Shown piece after piece: positions 1 to 8,735 of a stretch of DNA of 64,000 nt. The translations under genes were made by a program, and so were the position numbers. Below the pieces are notes generated by a model, which worked only from the letters and a program-made list of their open reading frames with translations, had not been told where the DNA came from and searched no databases. Numbering within the stretch: position 1 is the first letter of the stretch; each line of letters begins with the position of its first letter. The stretch spans positions 558,001 through 622,000 of the forward strand of contig NZ_JAHFZZ010000006.1 in NCBI RefSeq assembly GCF_018603905.1, given 5' to 3'. Origin of the DNA: Nonomuraea sp. NEAU-A123 (GTDB taxonomy: Bacteria; Actinomycetota; Actinomycetes; Streptosporangiales; Streptosporangiaceae).

Positions 1-59
1 CCAACCGGCACGCATCGGTTATCCTCGCGTGTCTTGCCTACGCACCGGAGAATCCCTCA

Positions 60-902
60 ATGAAGCCCCCGCTCCTGCTCATCGGGCAGGGCTCGAACGA
101 TGACGCCGACTCTGCCGAGTTCGGCAGGTTCGTCCACAGGCTCCGATGCCGTCTGGACCAGCGGGCCGCCGACGTCTTCGGCGGCTATCTCGAGCGCGCC
201 ACGCCACGGGTGAGCGAGTCCGTCGCCTCCCTGGTCGCCCGGGGACACCACCGCCTGGTGGCGCTGCCGCTGAGCCTCAACAGGGTGGGCGCGGAGTTCC
301 CCGCCGAGATGGCCCGGGTGCAGGAACGGCACCCGACGCTGATGTGCGACTACGGCCGCCCGCTCGGGCCCGACCCGCGCGTGCTCGCGCTGCTGGCCGA
401 GCGGCTCAACGACGCCGCCACCGAGATGCCCAAACTGCGCCCGCTGGAGCTGGTCGGCGGCCGGCCGCGCCTGCGGGCCGTCGACTCGGCGGCCATCGAG
501 CTGCCGGCCCACATCGAGCCGGGAGAGACCGCGGTCGTCCTGGTCGGCGAGGGTTCCACCGACCCGACGGGCAACGCCGAGATCCACCGCGTCTCCCGGC
601 TGTTCTGGGAGACGCACGCCTACGACTTCATGACGGTCGAGACCGCCTTCGTCTCGGTCACGCCGCCCGGGGTCCCCGGCGGGCTCGAGCGCTGCCGCCG
701 CCTGGGTGCCAAGCGGGTGATCGTCGTGCCGTACCTGCTGTTCGCGGGCGGGATGCTGGAGCGCGTGTGGGCGCAGGCGCTGGCCTATGGCGCCGGCCAC
801 CCCGAGCTCGACATCCGCTGCGCCGAGGTGATCGGCGACTGCGAGACCCTGGCCGATGTCGTCATCGACCGCTACGAGGAAGCGCTCCAACTGGTCCCCT
901 GA
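60..902 (+). CDS. CbiX-like sirohydrochlorin chelatase family protein
   Basis: This 280-aa protein has two tandem CbiX-type halves (about residues 1-125 and 155-280). The second half has the family pattern GxGSTDPxxNAE followed by VVPYLLFAGG. CbiX enzymes insert Co or Fe into sirohydrochlorin for cobalamin or siroheme synthesis, and cobT and a siroheme synthase follow on the same strand. The oddity is in the first half. The metal-binding histidine expected in GHGT/GHGS is Gln (GQGSND, residues 9-14), and the second histidine expected in the PLxLxxxGH motif is replaced (PLSLNRVGAEF). The second half has GEGS. Family membership is clear, but chelatase activity is doubtful. The ATG start follows a GGAG ribosome-binding site. 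Confidence 0.75.
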   Translation: MKPPLLLIGQGSNDDADSAEFGRFVHRLRCRLDQRAADVFGGYLERATPRVSESVASLVARGHHRLVALPLSLNRVGAEFPAEMARVQERHPTLMCDYGRPLGPDPRVLALLAERLNDAATEMPKLRPLELVGGRPRLRAVDSAAIELPAHIEPGETAVVLVGEGSTDPTGNAEIHRVSRLFWETHAYDFMTVETAFVSVTPPGVPGGLERCRRLGAKRVIVVPYLLFAGGMLERVWAQALAYGAGHPELDIRCAEVIGDCETLADVVIDRYEEALQLVP

Positions 903-922
903 TCCCTACCCGGAGGTAAGCC

Positions 923-1993
923 GTGCTCGCTGAGACGCTCGCCGCGATTCGCCCCGCCGACCCGCACGCCATCGCCGATGCCCGGGCCTACCAGGACCGT
1001 CTCACCAAGCCGCGCGGCTCGCTCGGCGCGCTGGAAGAGGTCGCGGTACGTCTGGCGGGCGCCGCGGGCGCCACCCCGCCGCCCATGCCGGGCCCGGCGG
1101 CCCTGGCCATCTTCGCCGCCGACCACGGCGTCCACGCCCAGAACGTCACCCCGTGGCCGCAGGAGGTCACGGTCCAGATGGTGGCCAACTTCCTGTCGGG
1201 CGGCGCGGTGGCCAACGCCTTCGCCAAGCAGGTGGGCGCGACGGTGACCGTGGTCGACGTCGGCGTCGCGGCGGACCTGCCCGACGCGCCGGGCCTGGTC
1301 AAGCGCAAGATCGGCTACGGTACGGACGATCTGTCCGTGGGTCCGGCCATGACCGTGGATCAGGCCGTACAAGCTCTGGAAGCCGGCATCTCGGTGGCCC
1401 GCGAGCTGGTGGCGGGCGGCGCCCGCTGCCTGATCACCGGCGACATGGGCATCGCCAACACCACCGCCTCCGCCGCGCTGATCTCCGCCTTCACCGGCCG
1501 GGACCCGGTCGAGGTCACGGGCCGGGGCACCGGGATCGATGACGAGACCCACGCCCGCAAGGTGGAAGTGATCCGCGAGGCGCTCCGGGTGAACGGCGTC
1601 AACTCCGTCATGTCCCTGCCCAGCGACGCCCTGCGGGCGCTGGCCGCCGTGGGCGGCTTTGAGCACGCCGCGCTGGTGGGCTTCATACTCGGCGGCGCCG
1701 CGGCCCGCGTGCCGCTGATCCTCGACGGGGTCATCGCCGGGTCGGCCGCCCTCGTGGCGGCGGCGCTCGACCCCGCCGCGCTGGACCACTGCGTCGCCGG
1801 GCACCGCTCGGCCGAGGTCGGCCACACCGCCGCCCTCGAACACCTCGGCCTGCGCCCCCTGGTGGACCTGGAGCTGCGGCTCGGGGAGGGCACCGGCGGG
1901 CTGCTGGCCTACCCGATCGTGTGCGCCGCCGTACGCGTCATGCACGAGGTTGCCACCTTCGACTCGGCGGGAGTGACGGAAAAACCCGTGTGA
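923..1993 (+). CDS. cobT: Nicotinate-nucleotide--dimethylbenzimidazole phosphoribosyltransferase
   Basis: CobT transfers the phosphoribosyl group of nicotinate mononucleotide to 5,6-dimethylbenzimidazole, making the lower ligand of cobalamin. The 356 aa match the usual family length. Visible signatures are KPRGSLGALEE near the N terminus, GDMGIANTTASAAL in the middle, and the C-terminal block HRSAEVGHTAAL, LRLGEGTGG, ATFDSAGV that includes the catalytic-Glu region. The GTG start is preceded by a strong GGAGGT box, 20 bp after the CbiX-like gene, so both are probably one transcript. No cobalamin riboswitch can be judged because the window begins just upstream. Confidence 0.95.
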   Translation: MLAETLAAIRPADPHAIADARAYQDRLTKPRGSLGALEEVAVRLAGAAGATPPPMPGPAALAIFAADHGVHAQNVTPWPQEVTVQMVANFLSGGAVANAFAKQVGATVTVVDVGVAADLPDAPGLVKRKIGYGTDDLSVGPAMTVDQAVQALEAGISVARELVAGGARCLITGDMGIANTTASAALISAFTGRDPVEVTGRGTGIDDETHARKVEVIREALRVNGVNSVMSLPSDALRALAAVGGFEHAALVGFILGGAAARVPLILDGVIAGSAALVAAALDPAALDHCVAGHRSAEVGHTAALEHLGLRPLVDLELRLGEGTGGLLAYPIVCAAVRVMHEVATFDSAGVTEKPV

Positions 1994-2003
1994 TGATGGG
2001 GCC

Positions 2004-3017
2004 ATGTCGAGATACGGCCCCATGTACGGGCCCGATATCACCTTCCTCGGCGTCGACCGGTGCGACGTCGGCGACCCGGCGACCTACGCGGGCGCCGATG
2101 TAGTGATCATCGGGGCTCCGTTCGACGGCGGCACTTCCAACCGGCCCGGAGCCAGGTTCGGCCCGATGGCCCTGCGGCAGGCGTGCTATCTGCCGCACGA
2201 CGGCTCCAGGCCCAGCCTGGCGCTGCGCGTGGACGCGCTCAAGGACCTGCGCGTGCTCGACGCGGGCGACGTCGAGTGCTACTCCGGCGACGTCGACTCC
2301 TCACTGGCCGCCATCGAGGACGCGGTCCACCGCGTCGCCGCCTCCGGGGCCATGCCACTCGTCCTGGGCGGCGACCACACGGTCGCGCTGCCCGACGCCA
2401 GGGGCACCGCCAGGGCGCACGAGCCGGGCCGCACCTCGATGATCCACTTCGACGCGCACGCCGACACGGGCAACATCGCCTTCGGCCACCTGTACGGCCA
2501 CGGCCAGCCCATGCGCCGGCTCATCGAGTCCGGGGCCATTCGCGGCGACCGGTTCCTGCAGATCGGCCTGCGCGGCTACTGGCCGGGCCCTGAGACGCTC
2601 GGCTGGATGGCCGAGCAGAACATGCGCTCGTACGAGATGACCGAGATCGTCGCCCGGGGACTCGAGGAATGCCTGACCGAGGCGTTCGGCATCGCGCTCG
2701 ACGAGTGCGACCAGATCTTCCTGTCCGTCGACATCGACGTCTGCGACCCCGGCCACGCCCCCGGCACAGGCACGCCCGAGCCGGGCGGACTGTCGGCCAG
2801 GCAACTCCTCGACTCGGTCCGGCGGATCTGTTACGAACTTCCGGTGGCCGGCATGGAGGTGGTCGAGGTGGCTCCGCCGTACGATCATGCTGACATCACC
2901 GCGTTCCTCGGGAACCGGGTTATTCTTGAGGCGCTGTCAGCGATGGCCAGACGCCGGAAGGACGATAATGGCGGGCCTCGCTGGGATCCTCACCAGCCGC
3001 TTCTTGACGGCCGATAA
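2004..3017 (+). CDS. Agmatinase/ureohydrolase family protein
   Basis: This is a binuclear-manganese ureohydrolase (arginase/agmatinase fold) of 337 aa. The metal ligands are all present: GGDHT (122-126), DAHAD (150-154) and SVDIDVCDP (241-249). The substrate-loop motif GTGTPEPGG follows at 254-262. Family members hydrolyse a guanidino group to urea (agmatine to putrescine, guanidinobutyrate to GABA, or guanidine itself). The substrate cannot be settled from sequence alone, so speB is not assigned. It starts 10 bp after cobT, close enough for cotranscription, although polyamine or guanidine chemistry has no obvious link to cobalamin. Confidence 0.85.
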   Translation: MSRYGPMYGPDITFLGVDRCDVGDPATYAGADVVIIGAPFDGGTSNRPGARFGPMALRQACYLPHDGSRPSLALRVDALKDLRVLDAGDVECYSGDVDSSLAAIEDAVHRVAASGAMPLVLGGDHTVALPDARGTARAHEPGRTSMIHFDAHADTGNIAFGHLYGHGQPMRRLIESGAIRGDRFLQIGLRGYWPGPETLGWMAEQNMRSYEMTEIVARGLEECLTEAFGIALDECDQIFLSVDIDVCDPGHAPGTGTPEPGGLSARQLLDSVRRICYELPVAGMEVVEVAPPYDHADITAFLGNRVILEALSAMARRRKDDNGGPRWDPHQPLLDGR

Positions 3018-3086
3018 ATCTCTCGGTAAGACCCGGTAGGTTTACCTCTTAACACACCAAGCTTCGCGAACGGGAGATTTCCCAGC

Positions 3087-4319
3087 ATGGGCCCCTACCT
3101 CCTTGGCCTGCGGCTTTCCGGGCGCCGGGTCCTCGTCGTGGGCGGCGGGCGTGTCGCTCAGCGAAGGGTTCCGGCACTGTTGGAGGCCGGTGCCGAGGTC
3201 ACCGTGGTGTCCACGAGCGTCACGCCGGCTCTCGACGACCTGATCGCCACCGGCCGGATCACCTGGCACGCCCGGCCCTACGAGGTCGGCGACTGCGACG
3301 GAGCCTGGCTCGTCCAGGCCTGCACCGACGACAGGTCCGTCAACACCGCCGTCGCCGCCGAGGCCGAGGCCAAGCGGATCTGGTGCGTGCGCGCCGACGA
3401 CAAGGACGCCTCCGCCGCCTGGACCCCCGCCTCCGGGCGGGTCGACGAGATCACCGTTGCCGTGACCGCCGGCGGCGACCCGCGCCGGGCGGCCGGCATC
3501 AGGGACGCGGTCGTGGGCGCGCTGCGCGACGGCACGGTCGACGCCCGCCGCAGCCGCACCAAACCCGTCGGCGTGGCCCTGGTCGGCGGCGGCCCCGGCG
3601 ATCCCGGCCTGATCACCGTGCGCGGGCGGCAGCTCCTCGCGCAGGCCGACGTGGTGGTCGCCGACCGGCTCGCGCCACGCGCTCTCCTCGACGAGCTCGC
3701 ACCCGACGTCGAGCTCATCGACGCGGCCAAGGTCCCCTACGGCAGGTCGCTCTCGCAGGAGACCATCAACGAGTTGCTCATCGACCGCGCTAGGCAGGGC
3801 AAGTTCGTGGTCCGGCTCAAGGGCGGCGACCCGTTCGTGTTCGGGCGCGGCGGCGAAGAGATGATCGCCTGTGCCCGCGCGGGCATCCCGGTCCTCGTGG
3901 TTCCCGGCATCACCAGCGCCGTGGCGGTGCCCGCCGCGGCCGGGGTTCCGGTGACGCATCGGGGGGTCAGCCAGGACTTTCACGTGATCTCCGTGCACGT
4001 CGCGCCGGACGACGCCCAGTCGACCGTCGACTGGCCGGGGCTGGCCCGCTCGCAGGGCACGCTGGTGCTGATGATGGCCGTCGAGAGGCTGGCGAAGGTG
4101 GCCGAGGCACTCCTGAGAGATGGACGCCCTCCGGAGACTCCCGTAATGGTGGTACAGGACGGTACTCTTCCGACCCAGCGGGCGGTTGTGGCTCCACTTT
4201 CCACCGTGGCCGACCGCGTGTCCGCGGCTGGTATACGGCCGCCGGCGATTGTCATCGTCGGCGACGTCGTAAGGGTCGGCCAGGAGGTCGAGATGGTTCG
4301 AGCGGGGCGTCTGCCGTGA
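3087..4319 (+). CDS. cysG: Siroheme synthase (precorrin-2 dehydrogenase / uroporphyrinogen-III C-methyltransferase fusion)
   Basis: The 410-aa fusion has an N-terminal NAD-binding precorrin-2 dehydrogenase/ferrochelatase domain (GGGRVAQRRVP near residue 18) and a C-terminal SAM-dependent uroporphyrinogen-III methyltransferase domain. The second domain shows GGGPGDPGL near 170, RLKGGDPFVFGRGGEE near 248 and the GVPVTHRG loop. It makes precorrin-2 and then siroheme for sulfite/nitrite reductases, or feeds cobalamin synthesis. At 410 aa it is shorter than the 457-aa E. coli CysG, mainly in the linker/dimerisation part, as is common in actinobacteria. Its TGA overlaps the GTG of the next gene (GTGA), implying translational coupling to the GTPases. 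Confidence 0.92.
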   Translation: MGPYLLGLRLSGRRVLVVGGGRVAQRRVPALLEAGAEVTVVSTSVTPALDDLIATGRITWHARPYEVGDCDGAWLVQACTDDRSVNTAVAAEAEAKRIWCVRADDKDASAAWTPASGRVDEITVAVTAGGDPRRAAGIRDAVVGALRDGTVDARRSRTKPVGVALVGGGPGDPGLITVRGRQLLAQADVVVADRLAPRALLDELAPDVELIDAAKVPYGRSLSQETINELLIDRARQGKFVVRLKGGDPFVFGRGGEEMIACARAGIPVLVVPGITSAVAVPAAAGVPVTHRGVSQDFHVISVHVAPDDAQSTVDWPGLARSQGTLVLMMAVERLAKVAEALLRDGRPPETPVMVVQDGTLPTQRAVVAPLSTVADRVSAAGIRPPAIVIVGDVVRVGQEVEMVRAGRLP

Positions 4320-6922
4320 GCACGGCCATGGATGACGGGCGGCAGGAGTCGCCTGGGGAGCAGACGTTGAGCTTCCGCGCCATCACGGACGAGTCCGCGG
4401 CGCCACCACCTACCGCCGCGACCGAAGACGAGTCCGCGGCGTCGCCACCGGCCGCCGCAGGCGAGGAGGAGGCCCCGGCTTCGGCCGGAGAGTCTCCCGG
4501 TGAGTCGGCGGAGCCTGAGGCGTCGTCCGACGAGTCGGCGGAGCCTGGGACGTCGCCCGAGGAGCCGACGGAGCCTGAGGCGTCGTCCGACGAGTCGGCG
4601 GTGCCTGGGACGTTGTCCGGTGAGTCGGCGGGGCTTGAGGTGTCGTCCGAGGAGTCGGCGGAGCCTGAGGTGCTGTCCGAGGAGTCCTCTGACGGGCCTG
4701 AGGCGTCGTCTGACGTCGGCGATGCGGGCGATGCCGGCGCGTCGGACCCCGAAGAGCCGGAGACATGGGCCAAGTTGGACGAGCCGGCTGACGAGGAGCC
4801 TGACGTGCGGGCGGAGCTGGAGGAGCCTGAGGCTCCGTCTGACGAGGAGCCCGCTGAGCCGGCCGAGCCTGCTGAGTCGGCCGAGCTCGCGGAGTCGGCC
4901 GAGGCTGCGGAGCCCGACGAGCCCGCGGAGCCGGCCTGGCTCAGGGAGCTCGACGAGGCGGAGGCACGGGCGAAGCTCGCGGAGCAGCAGGCGCGGGCAG
5001 AGCTCGCGAAGACCGACAAGCCTGAGCAACCGGCCGGGTTCCTGACACTCGATGAGCCGCAGGCGCGCGTCGAGCCCGCGGAGACCGACGAGTCTGCCGA
5101 GGCCGAACCTGAGGGATCGGCGGCCGCCGCCCCGGAGCCGTCTGCCTGGCACTTCCCGGACCCGCAGGCCGAACGAGACTTGGACGCGCAGGCCGCGGAG
5201 GCCGCGCGCGGTGAGGCCGCAGAGGCCACCGGCACGGGGAAGCCCGCCGGTGGAAGGCCCCCCGCACCGCGGGTCGAGCCACTGCCTCCCCAGATGGTCG
5301 CCGCGCTGACGGCGGCGCTCAACGCGCTTCGCGAGAGCGTCTCCGACCTGCGGTTCGGCCTGGACCTGCCGGGCGCGGCCGAGGCCAGACAGGCCCGCGC
5401 CGACCTGCTGGCCCAGCTCCAGGACTACGTGCTCCCGAGAGTACGGACGAACACCGCGCCCGCCCTCATAGTGATCGCGGGCTCCACCGGCGCGGGCAAG
5501 TCCACACTGGTCAACTCCCTCGCCGAGAAGAACATCTCCCGCACCGGCGTACGGCGGCCCACCACCGGCATCCCCGTGCTGGTCTGCCACCCGGACGACC
5601 GGCAGTGGTTCACCAAGGGCGACCTGCTCGGCGGTCTGCGGCGGATCGACAAGCCGTCGCCCGAAGCCGGCACCGGCAGCCTGGTCGTGGTCGCGACCGA
5701 GAAGCTGCCGCAGGGCGTCGCCCTGCTCGACACCCCCGACATCGACTCGGTCGTCGAGGAGCACCACGAGATCGCCCACCGCATGCTCGACGCCGCGGAC
5801 CTGTGGATCTTCGTCACCACCGCCGCCCGCTACGCCGACGCCCCCGCCTGGAACCTGCTGCGCCTGGCCAAGGAACGCGGCGCCCGGCTGGCCATCGTGC
5901 TCTCACGCGTCCAGCCCAAGGCACGTGAGGTCGTGCTGAAGCACTTCGTCCGGATGCTCACCGAATATGGCTTGGGCGAGGTCGACAGGTTCGTCATCGG
6001 CGAGGCGAAGGTGGTCGACGGCAGACTGCCCGACCACGAGATGACCGATCTGCGCCTCTGGCTGGCCGAGCTCTCCGTCGACGAGGACCGCCGCGCGCAG
6101 GCCGTACACGAGACGCTCAACGGCGTGCTCGACAGCTTCCGTACCCGCGTCCCCGCGCTGGCCAGGCACCTGGAGGGGCAGGTCGCGTTCCGCACGGAGC
6201 TCCGCGCGGACGTGGAAGCCGCCTACATGAGCGCGCTCGCCGAGATCGACAAGGCGACCAGAAACGGCATGCTGGTCCACGGCGAGGTGCTGGCCCGCTG
6301 GCAGGACTTCGCCGGGTCCGGCGACCTTATGCGCACCATCCAGTTCCGCAAGCGGGGCAGGTCGAGCAGGCAGGCGCCCGAGCGCGTCACGGCGTTCCGC
6401 TCGGCGCTGCGTGCCGGTCTGGAGTCGTTGATCGTCGCCGCCGCCAACCGTGCCGCCGAGGAGGTGGTCGCCCGCTGGCGGCACCGCTCGGAGCTGGGCG
6501 GCACGATCGGCGCCGGCCTCGAACGCCCTTCCGACGAGCTCGTACGTCATGCCACCCGGGCCATCGCCGCCTGGCAGGAGCACGTCACGGAGCTGGTACG
6601 TACGGAGGGTGTGGCCAAGCGATCGGTGTCCAAATTCGTGTCGTTCGACGCCGACTCGCTATCGTTGATCTTCATGGTCGCGATGTTCAGCGGCGGCACC
6701 GTCGAAGGCGTCCCGCACCGGCTGGTCAACGCGCTACTCGGCGCCGAGTCGTTGCGCGGCATCGGCGCCAAGGCGCTCAGTGACCTCCGAGCCAGGATCG
6801 GCATGCTGTTCGACGAGGAATCCATGCGTTACGTGCAAGCGCTCGATTCGGCCGGGATACCCGACGAGTCCATCGCGACCCGCCTCTACCAAGCGTCGTA
6901 CAACCTCGAGGTCGCTCGATGA
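4316..6922 (+). CDS. Dynamin-like GTPase with long acidic disordered N terminus
   Basis: This 868-aa protein begins with about 330 residues of acidic, low-complexity Glu/Ala/Pro/Ser sequence, partly a 30-bp minisatellite. A GTPase domain follows with P-loop GSTGAGKST (about 389-397), switch motif RRPTTG and G3-like LLDTPDIDSV. The G4 position reads VLSRVQPKA instead of N/TKxD, so base recognition may be unusual. A helical C-terminal half follows. The layout resembles bacterial dynamin-like or large ribosome-associated GTPases that work in pairs, and a second such GTPase overlaps its stop codon. It starts GTG in a GTGA overlap with cysG; an in-frame ATG lies 12 bp on. The function is not known to me. 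Confidence 0.8.
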   Translation: MSTAMDDGRQESPGEQTLSFRAITDESAAPPPTAATEDESAASPPAAAGEEEAPASAGESPGESAEPEASSDESAEPGTSPEEPTEPEASSDESAVPGTLSGESAGLEVSSEESAEPEVLSEESSDGPEASSDVGDAGDAGASDPEEPETWAKLDEPADEEPDVRAELEEPEAPSDEEPAEPAEPAESAELAESAEAAEPDEPAEPAWLRELDEAEARAKLAEQQARAELAKTDKPEQPAGFLTLDEPQARVEPAETDESAEAEPEGSAAAAPEPSAWHFPDPQAERDLDAQAAEAARGEAAEATGTGKPAGGRPPAPRVEPLPPQMVAALTAALNALRESVSDLRFGLDLPGAAEARQARADLLAQLQDYVLPRVRTNTAPALIVIAGSTGAGKSTLVNSLAEKNISRTGVRRPTTGIPVLVCHPDDRQWFTKGDLLGGLRRIDKPSPEAGTGSLVVVATEKLPQGVALLDTPDIDSVVEEHHEIAHRMLDAADLWIFVTTAARYADAPAWNLLRLAKERGARLAIVLSRVQPKAREVVLKHFVRMLTEYGLGEVDRFVIGEAKVVDGRLPDHEMTDLRLWLAELSVDEDRRAQAVHETLNGVLDSFRTRVPALARHLEGQVAFRTELRADVEAAYMSALAEIDKATRNGMLVHGEVLARWQDFAGSGDLMRTIQFRKRGRSSRQAPERVTAFRSALRAGLESLIVAAANRAAEEVVARWRHRSELGGTIGAGLERPSDELVRHATRAIAAWQEHVTELVRTEGVAKRSVSKFVSFDADSLSLIFMVAMFSGGTVEGVPHRLVNALLGAESLRGIGAKALSDLRARIGMLFDEESMRYVQALDSAGIPDESIATRLYQASYNLEVAR
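4502..4681 (+). repeat. 30-bp in-frame minisatellite, six units
   Basis: There are six consecutive degenerate 30-bp units, each encoding a ten-residue block close to ESAEPEASSD (variants EPT, VPG, GLEV). They lie in the acidic N terminus of the GTPase gene. Because the unit is a multiple of three, copy-number change would lengthen or shorten the tail without breaking the frame. Confidence 0.85.
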
Positions 6923-8541
6923 CCGCCGTCACCACCAGGCCGGGCCTGGCTCCGCGGCTGACCGCCCTGACCAAGATCGTCGAGCTCGGGCCCGGGCGGC
7001 TCGACCAGAAGCTGCTCTCTGAGGCGAGCACGCTGCTGACGCGGGCCGGCGACCGGCTCAAGCTGTCGTCGGAGCACACCGTCGTCGCCCTTGCCGGGGG
7101 CACCGGCAGCGGTAAGTCGTCGCTGTTCAACGCGATCTCCGGGCTGGAGCTGTCGCCCACGGGCGTGCGCCGGCCCACCACCGCCCGTACACACGCCTGT
7201 GTGTGGGGGCTGGAGGGTGCCGCGCCGCTGCTCGACTGGCTGCAGATCCAGTGGCGCCACCGCTTCGCCCGCGCCAGCGCGCTGGACAAGGGCGAGAGCC
7301 AGCTCCACGGGCTGATCCTGCTCGACCTGCCCGACCACGACTCGATCAGGGCGCTCACCGACACCGAGGCCGACCGGCTCATCGGCCTGGCCGACCTCGT
7401 GGTGTGGGTGCTCGACCCGCAGAAGTACGCCGACGCCTCCACGCACCGGCGCTACGTCGCCGACCTGGCCGGGCACGAGGCGGTGACCGTGTTCGCGCTC
7501 AACCAGGCCGACCGGCTCAGCACCGAAGAGCTCGCCGAGCTGGTCATCGACCTCAACGACCTGCTCCGCCGCGAAGGCGTCGAACATCCCAGCGTGGTGC
7601 CCACATCGGCGGTCAGCGGCCGGGGCGTCGACAGCCTCAAGAGCGTCATCTCGAGCGCGGTCAGCCGACGGCGGGCGGCCATTCACAAGCTCGAAGCCGA
7701 CCTGCGTCGGCTGGAGCAGCGCCTGTCCCAGACCATGCCGGTCGGCCAGGCGCTCTCCGCGCCGGCGTCGGTCGACGAGGCCCGCAGGCTCGGCCTGACG
7801 GACGCGCTCTGCGACGCCGTGGGGGTTCCGGCCGTGGGCGAGGCCATGGAGAACGTCTACGCCGAGCGGTCGAACCGCTGGGTGGGCTGGCCGTACCCGC
7901 GCTGGCTGGCCAAGTTCCGTCCGGATCCGCTCAAATCGCTGCGCCTGGAGGATGTCAGCGACGAGATCCGCGGCATCACGACCGGGTCGGTGAGCGCGCA
8001 GGCCGCCGAGGTGTCCAACGCCGTCCAGGCACTGGCCGACGGGCTGTCAGTCGGGATGCACCCGGTGTGGCGCACTGCCGTGCACCGCGCGGCCCGCTCC
8101 CGCTCCAGCCAACTGCCCAAAGCGCTGACTGAGGACCTCACGGAGGTCGCGCCCGAGCTCGACCGGGTTCCTGGCTGGTGGCGGCTGCTGAAGATCTGGC
8201 AGTACTTCCTGGTCGGAGCCTTCGTCGGCGGACTGGCCTGGCTGGCGGTGGGGCTGACCGTCCCCGGCCAGCTGCCCGCGGCTCTCCAATTGCTCGGCGA
8301 CAGCGCGGCGCTGCCCTGGGTGGGGCTGATGATGGCCTCCGTACTGGGGCTGGGGGCGTTGTCGGGCATTGCGTCGCGCAACTTCGTCGTGCTTGGTGCG
8401 TCGAGGGAGCGCGAACGGCTGGAGCGGGAGATGCGCCGCCGGGTGGCCGCGGTGTCGGAGAGCATGGTGGTGGAGCCGGTCGAACGCGAGCTCGGCCGCC
8501 ACCACGCCTTCTACAGCGCCATGCGCGGCTTGGCCGGCTGA
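6919..8541 (+). CDS. Membrane-anchored dynamin-like GTPase (partner of upstream GTPase)
   Basis: This 540-aa GTPase has all motifs visible: P-loop GGTGSGKSS (about 60-68), switch RRPTTARTHA, G3-like LLDLPDHDS, G4 ALNQAD and G5 TSAVSG. The C-terminal third has two predicted membrane segments (around residues 430-455 and 465-490), then a basic/charged helix. The domain order (GTPase, helical region, paired hydrophobic segments) fits a membrane-remodelling or membrane-tethered GTPase. ATGA overlap with the upstream GTPase gene indicates coupled synthesis and probably a heteromer. I do not recognise a characterised orthologue. Confidence 0.8.
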   Translation: MTAVTTRPGLAPRLTALTKIVELGPGRLDQKLLSEASTLLTRAGDRLKLSSEHTVVALAGGTGSGKSSLFNAISGLELSPTGVRRPTTARTHACVWGLEGAAPLLDWLQIQWRHRFARASALDKGESQLHGLILLDLPDHDSIRALTDTEADRLIGLADLVVWVLDPQKYADASTHRRYVADLAGHEAVTVFALNQADRLSTEELAELVIDLNDLLRREGVEHPSVVPTSAVSGRGVDSLKSVISSAVSRRRAAIHKLEADLRRLEQRLSQTMPVGQALSAPASVDEARRLGLTDALCDAVGVPAVGEAMENVYAERSNRWVGWPYPRWLAKFRPDPLKSLRLEDVSDEIRGITTGSVSAQAAEVSNAVQALADGLSVGMHPVWRTAVHRAARSRSSQLPKALTEDLTEVAPELDRVPGWWRLLKIWQYFLVGAFVGGLAWLAVGLTVPGQLPAALQLLGDSAALPWVGLMMASVLGLGALSGIASRNFVVLGASRERERLEREMRRRVAAVSESMVVEPVERELGRHHAFYSAMRGLAG

Positions 8542-8604
8542 CTTCGTTATTTCCGTGTATGTGGTCGGCTTCCGCGGTGCTGCGCGCGGCCGGTCTAGGT
8601 GACT

Positions 8605-8644
8605 CCGTCCACAGGCCACCGCCCCCGCAGTGGCCTTATCCACA
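8605..8644 (+). promoter_or_regulatory. DnaA-box-like sites flanking a hairpin upstream of ssb paralogue
   Basis: TTATCCACA at 8636-8644 is a perfect match to the classical DnaA box. CCGTCCACA at 8605-8613 is a 7/9 match to the actinobacterial form TTGTCCACA. Between them a 7-bp stem (8613-8619 with 8630-8636) could end the GTPase transcript. The sites lie about 90 bp before the SSB start. DnaA control is an inference. Confidence 0.35.
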
Positions 8645-8735
8645 GAACCCCGTTCGCCTCCTCCCGCCCATCCCCTCCTGAGGCACCGTATTCCCAGGTC
8701 GCGGGCACCCCGCCCGCCACAGGGGAGGCAACGGG

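Noticed and set aside
57..890. Long open frames opposite cbiX, cobT, cysG and many other genes
   Set aside because: These antisense frames follow from GC-rich third positions; they lack domain character and the sense genes are recognisable.
3980..5779. A 599-codon antisense frame rich in Arg/Leu repeats
   Set aside because: It is the complement of the cysG 3' end and the GTPase acidic minisatellite, so its repeats simply mirror that sequence.
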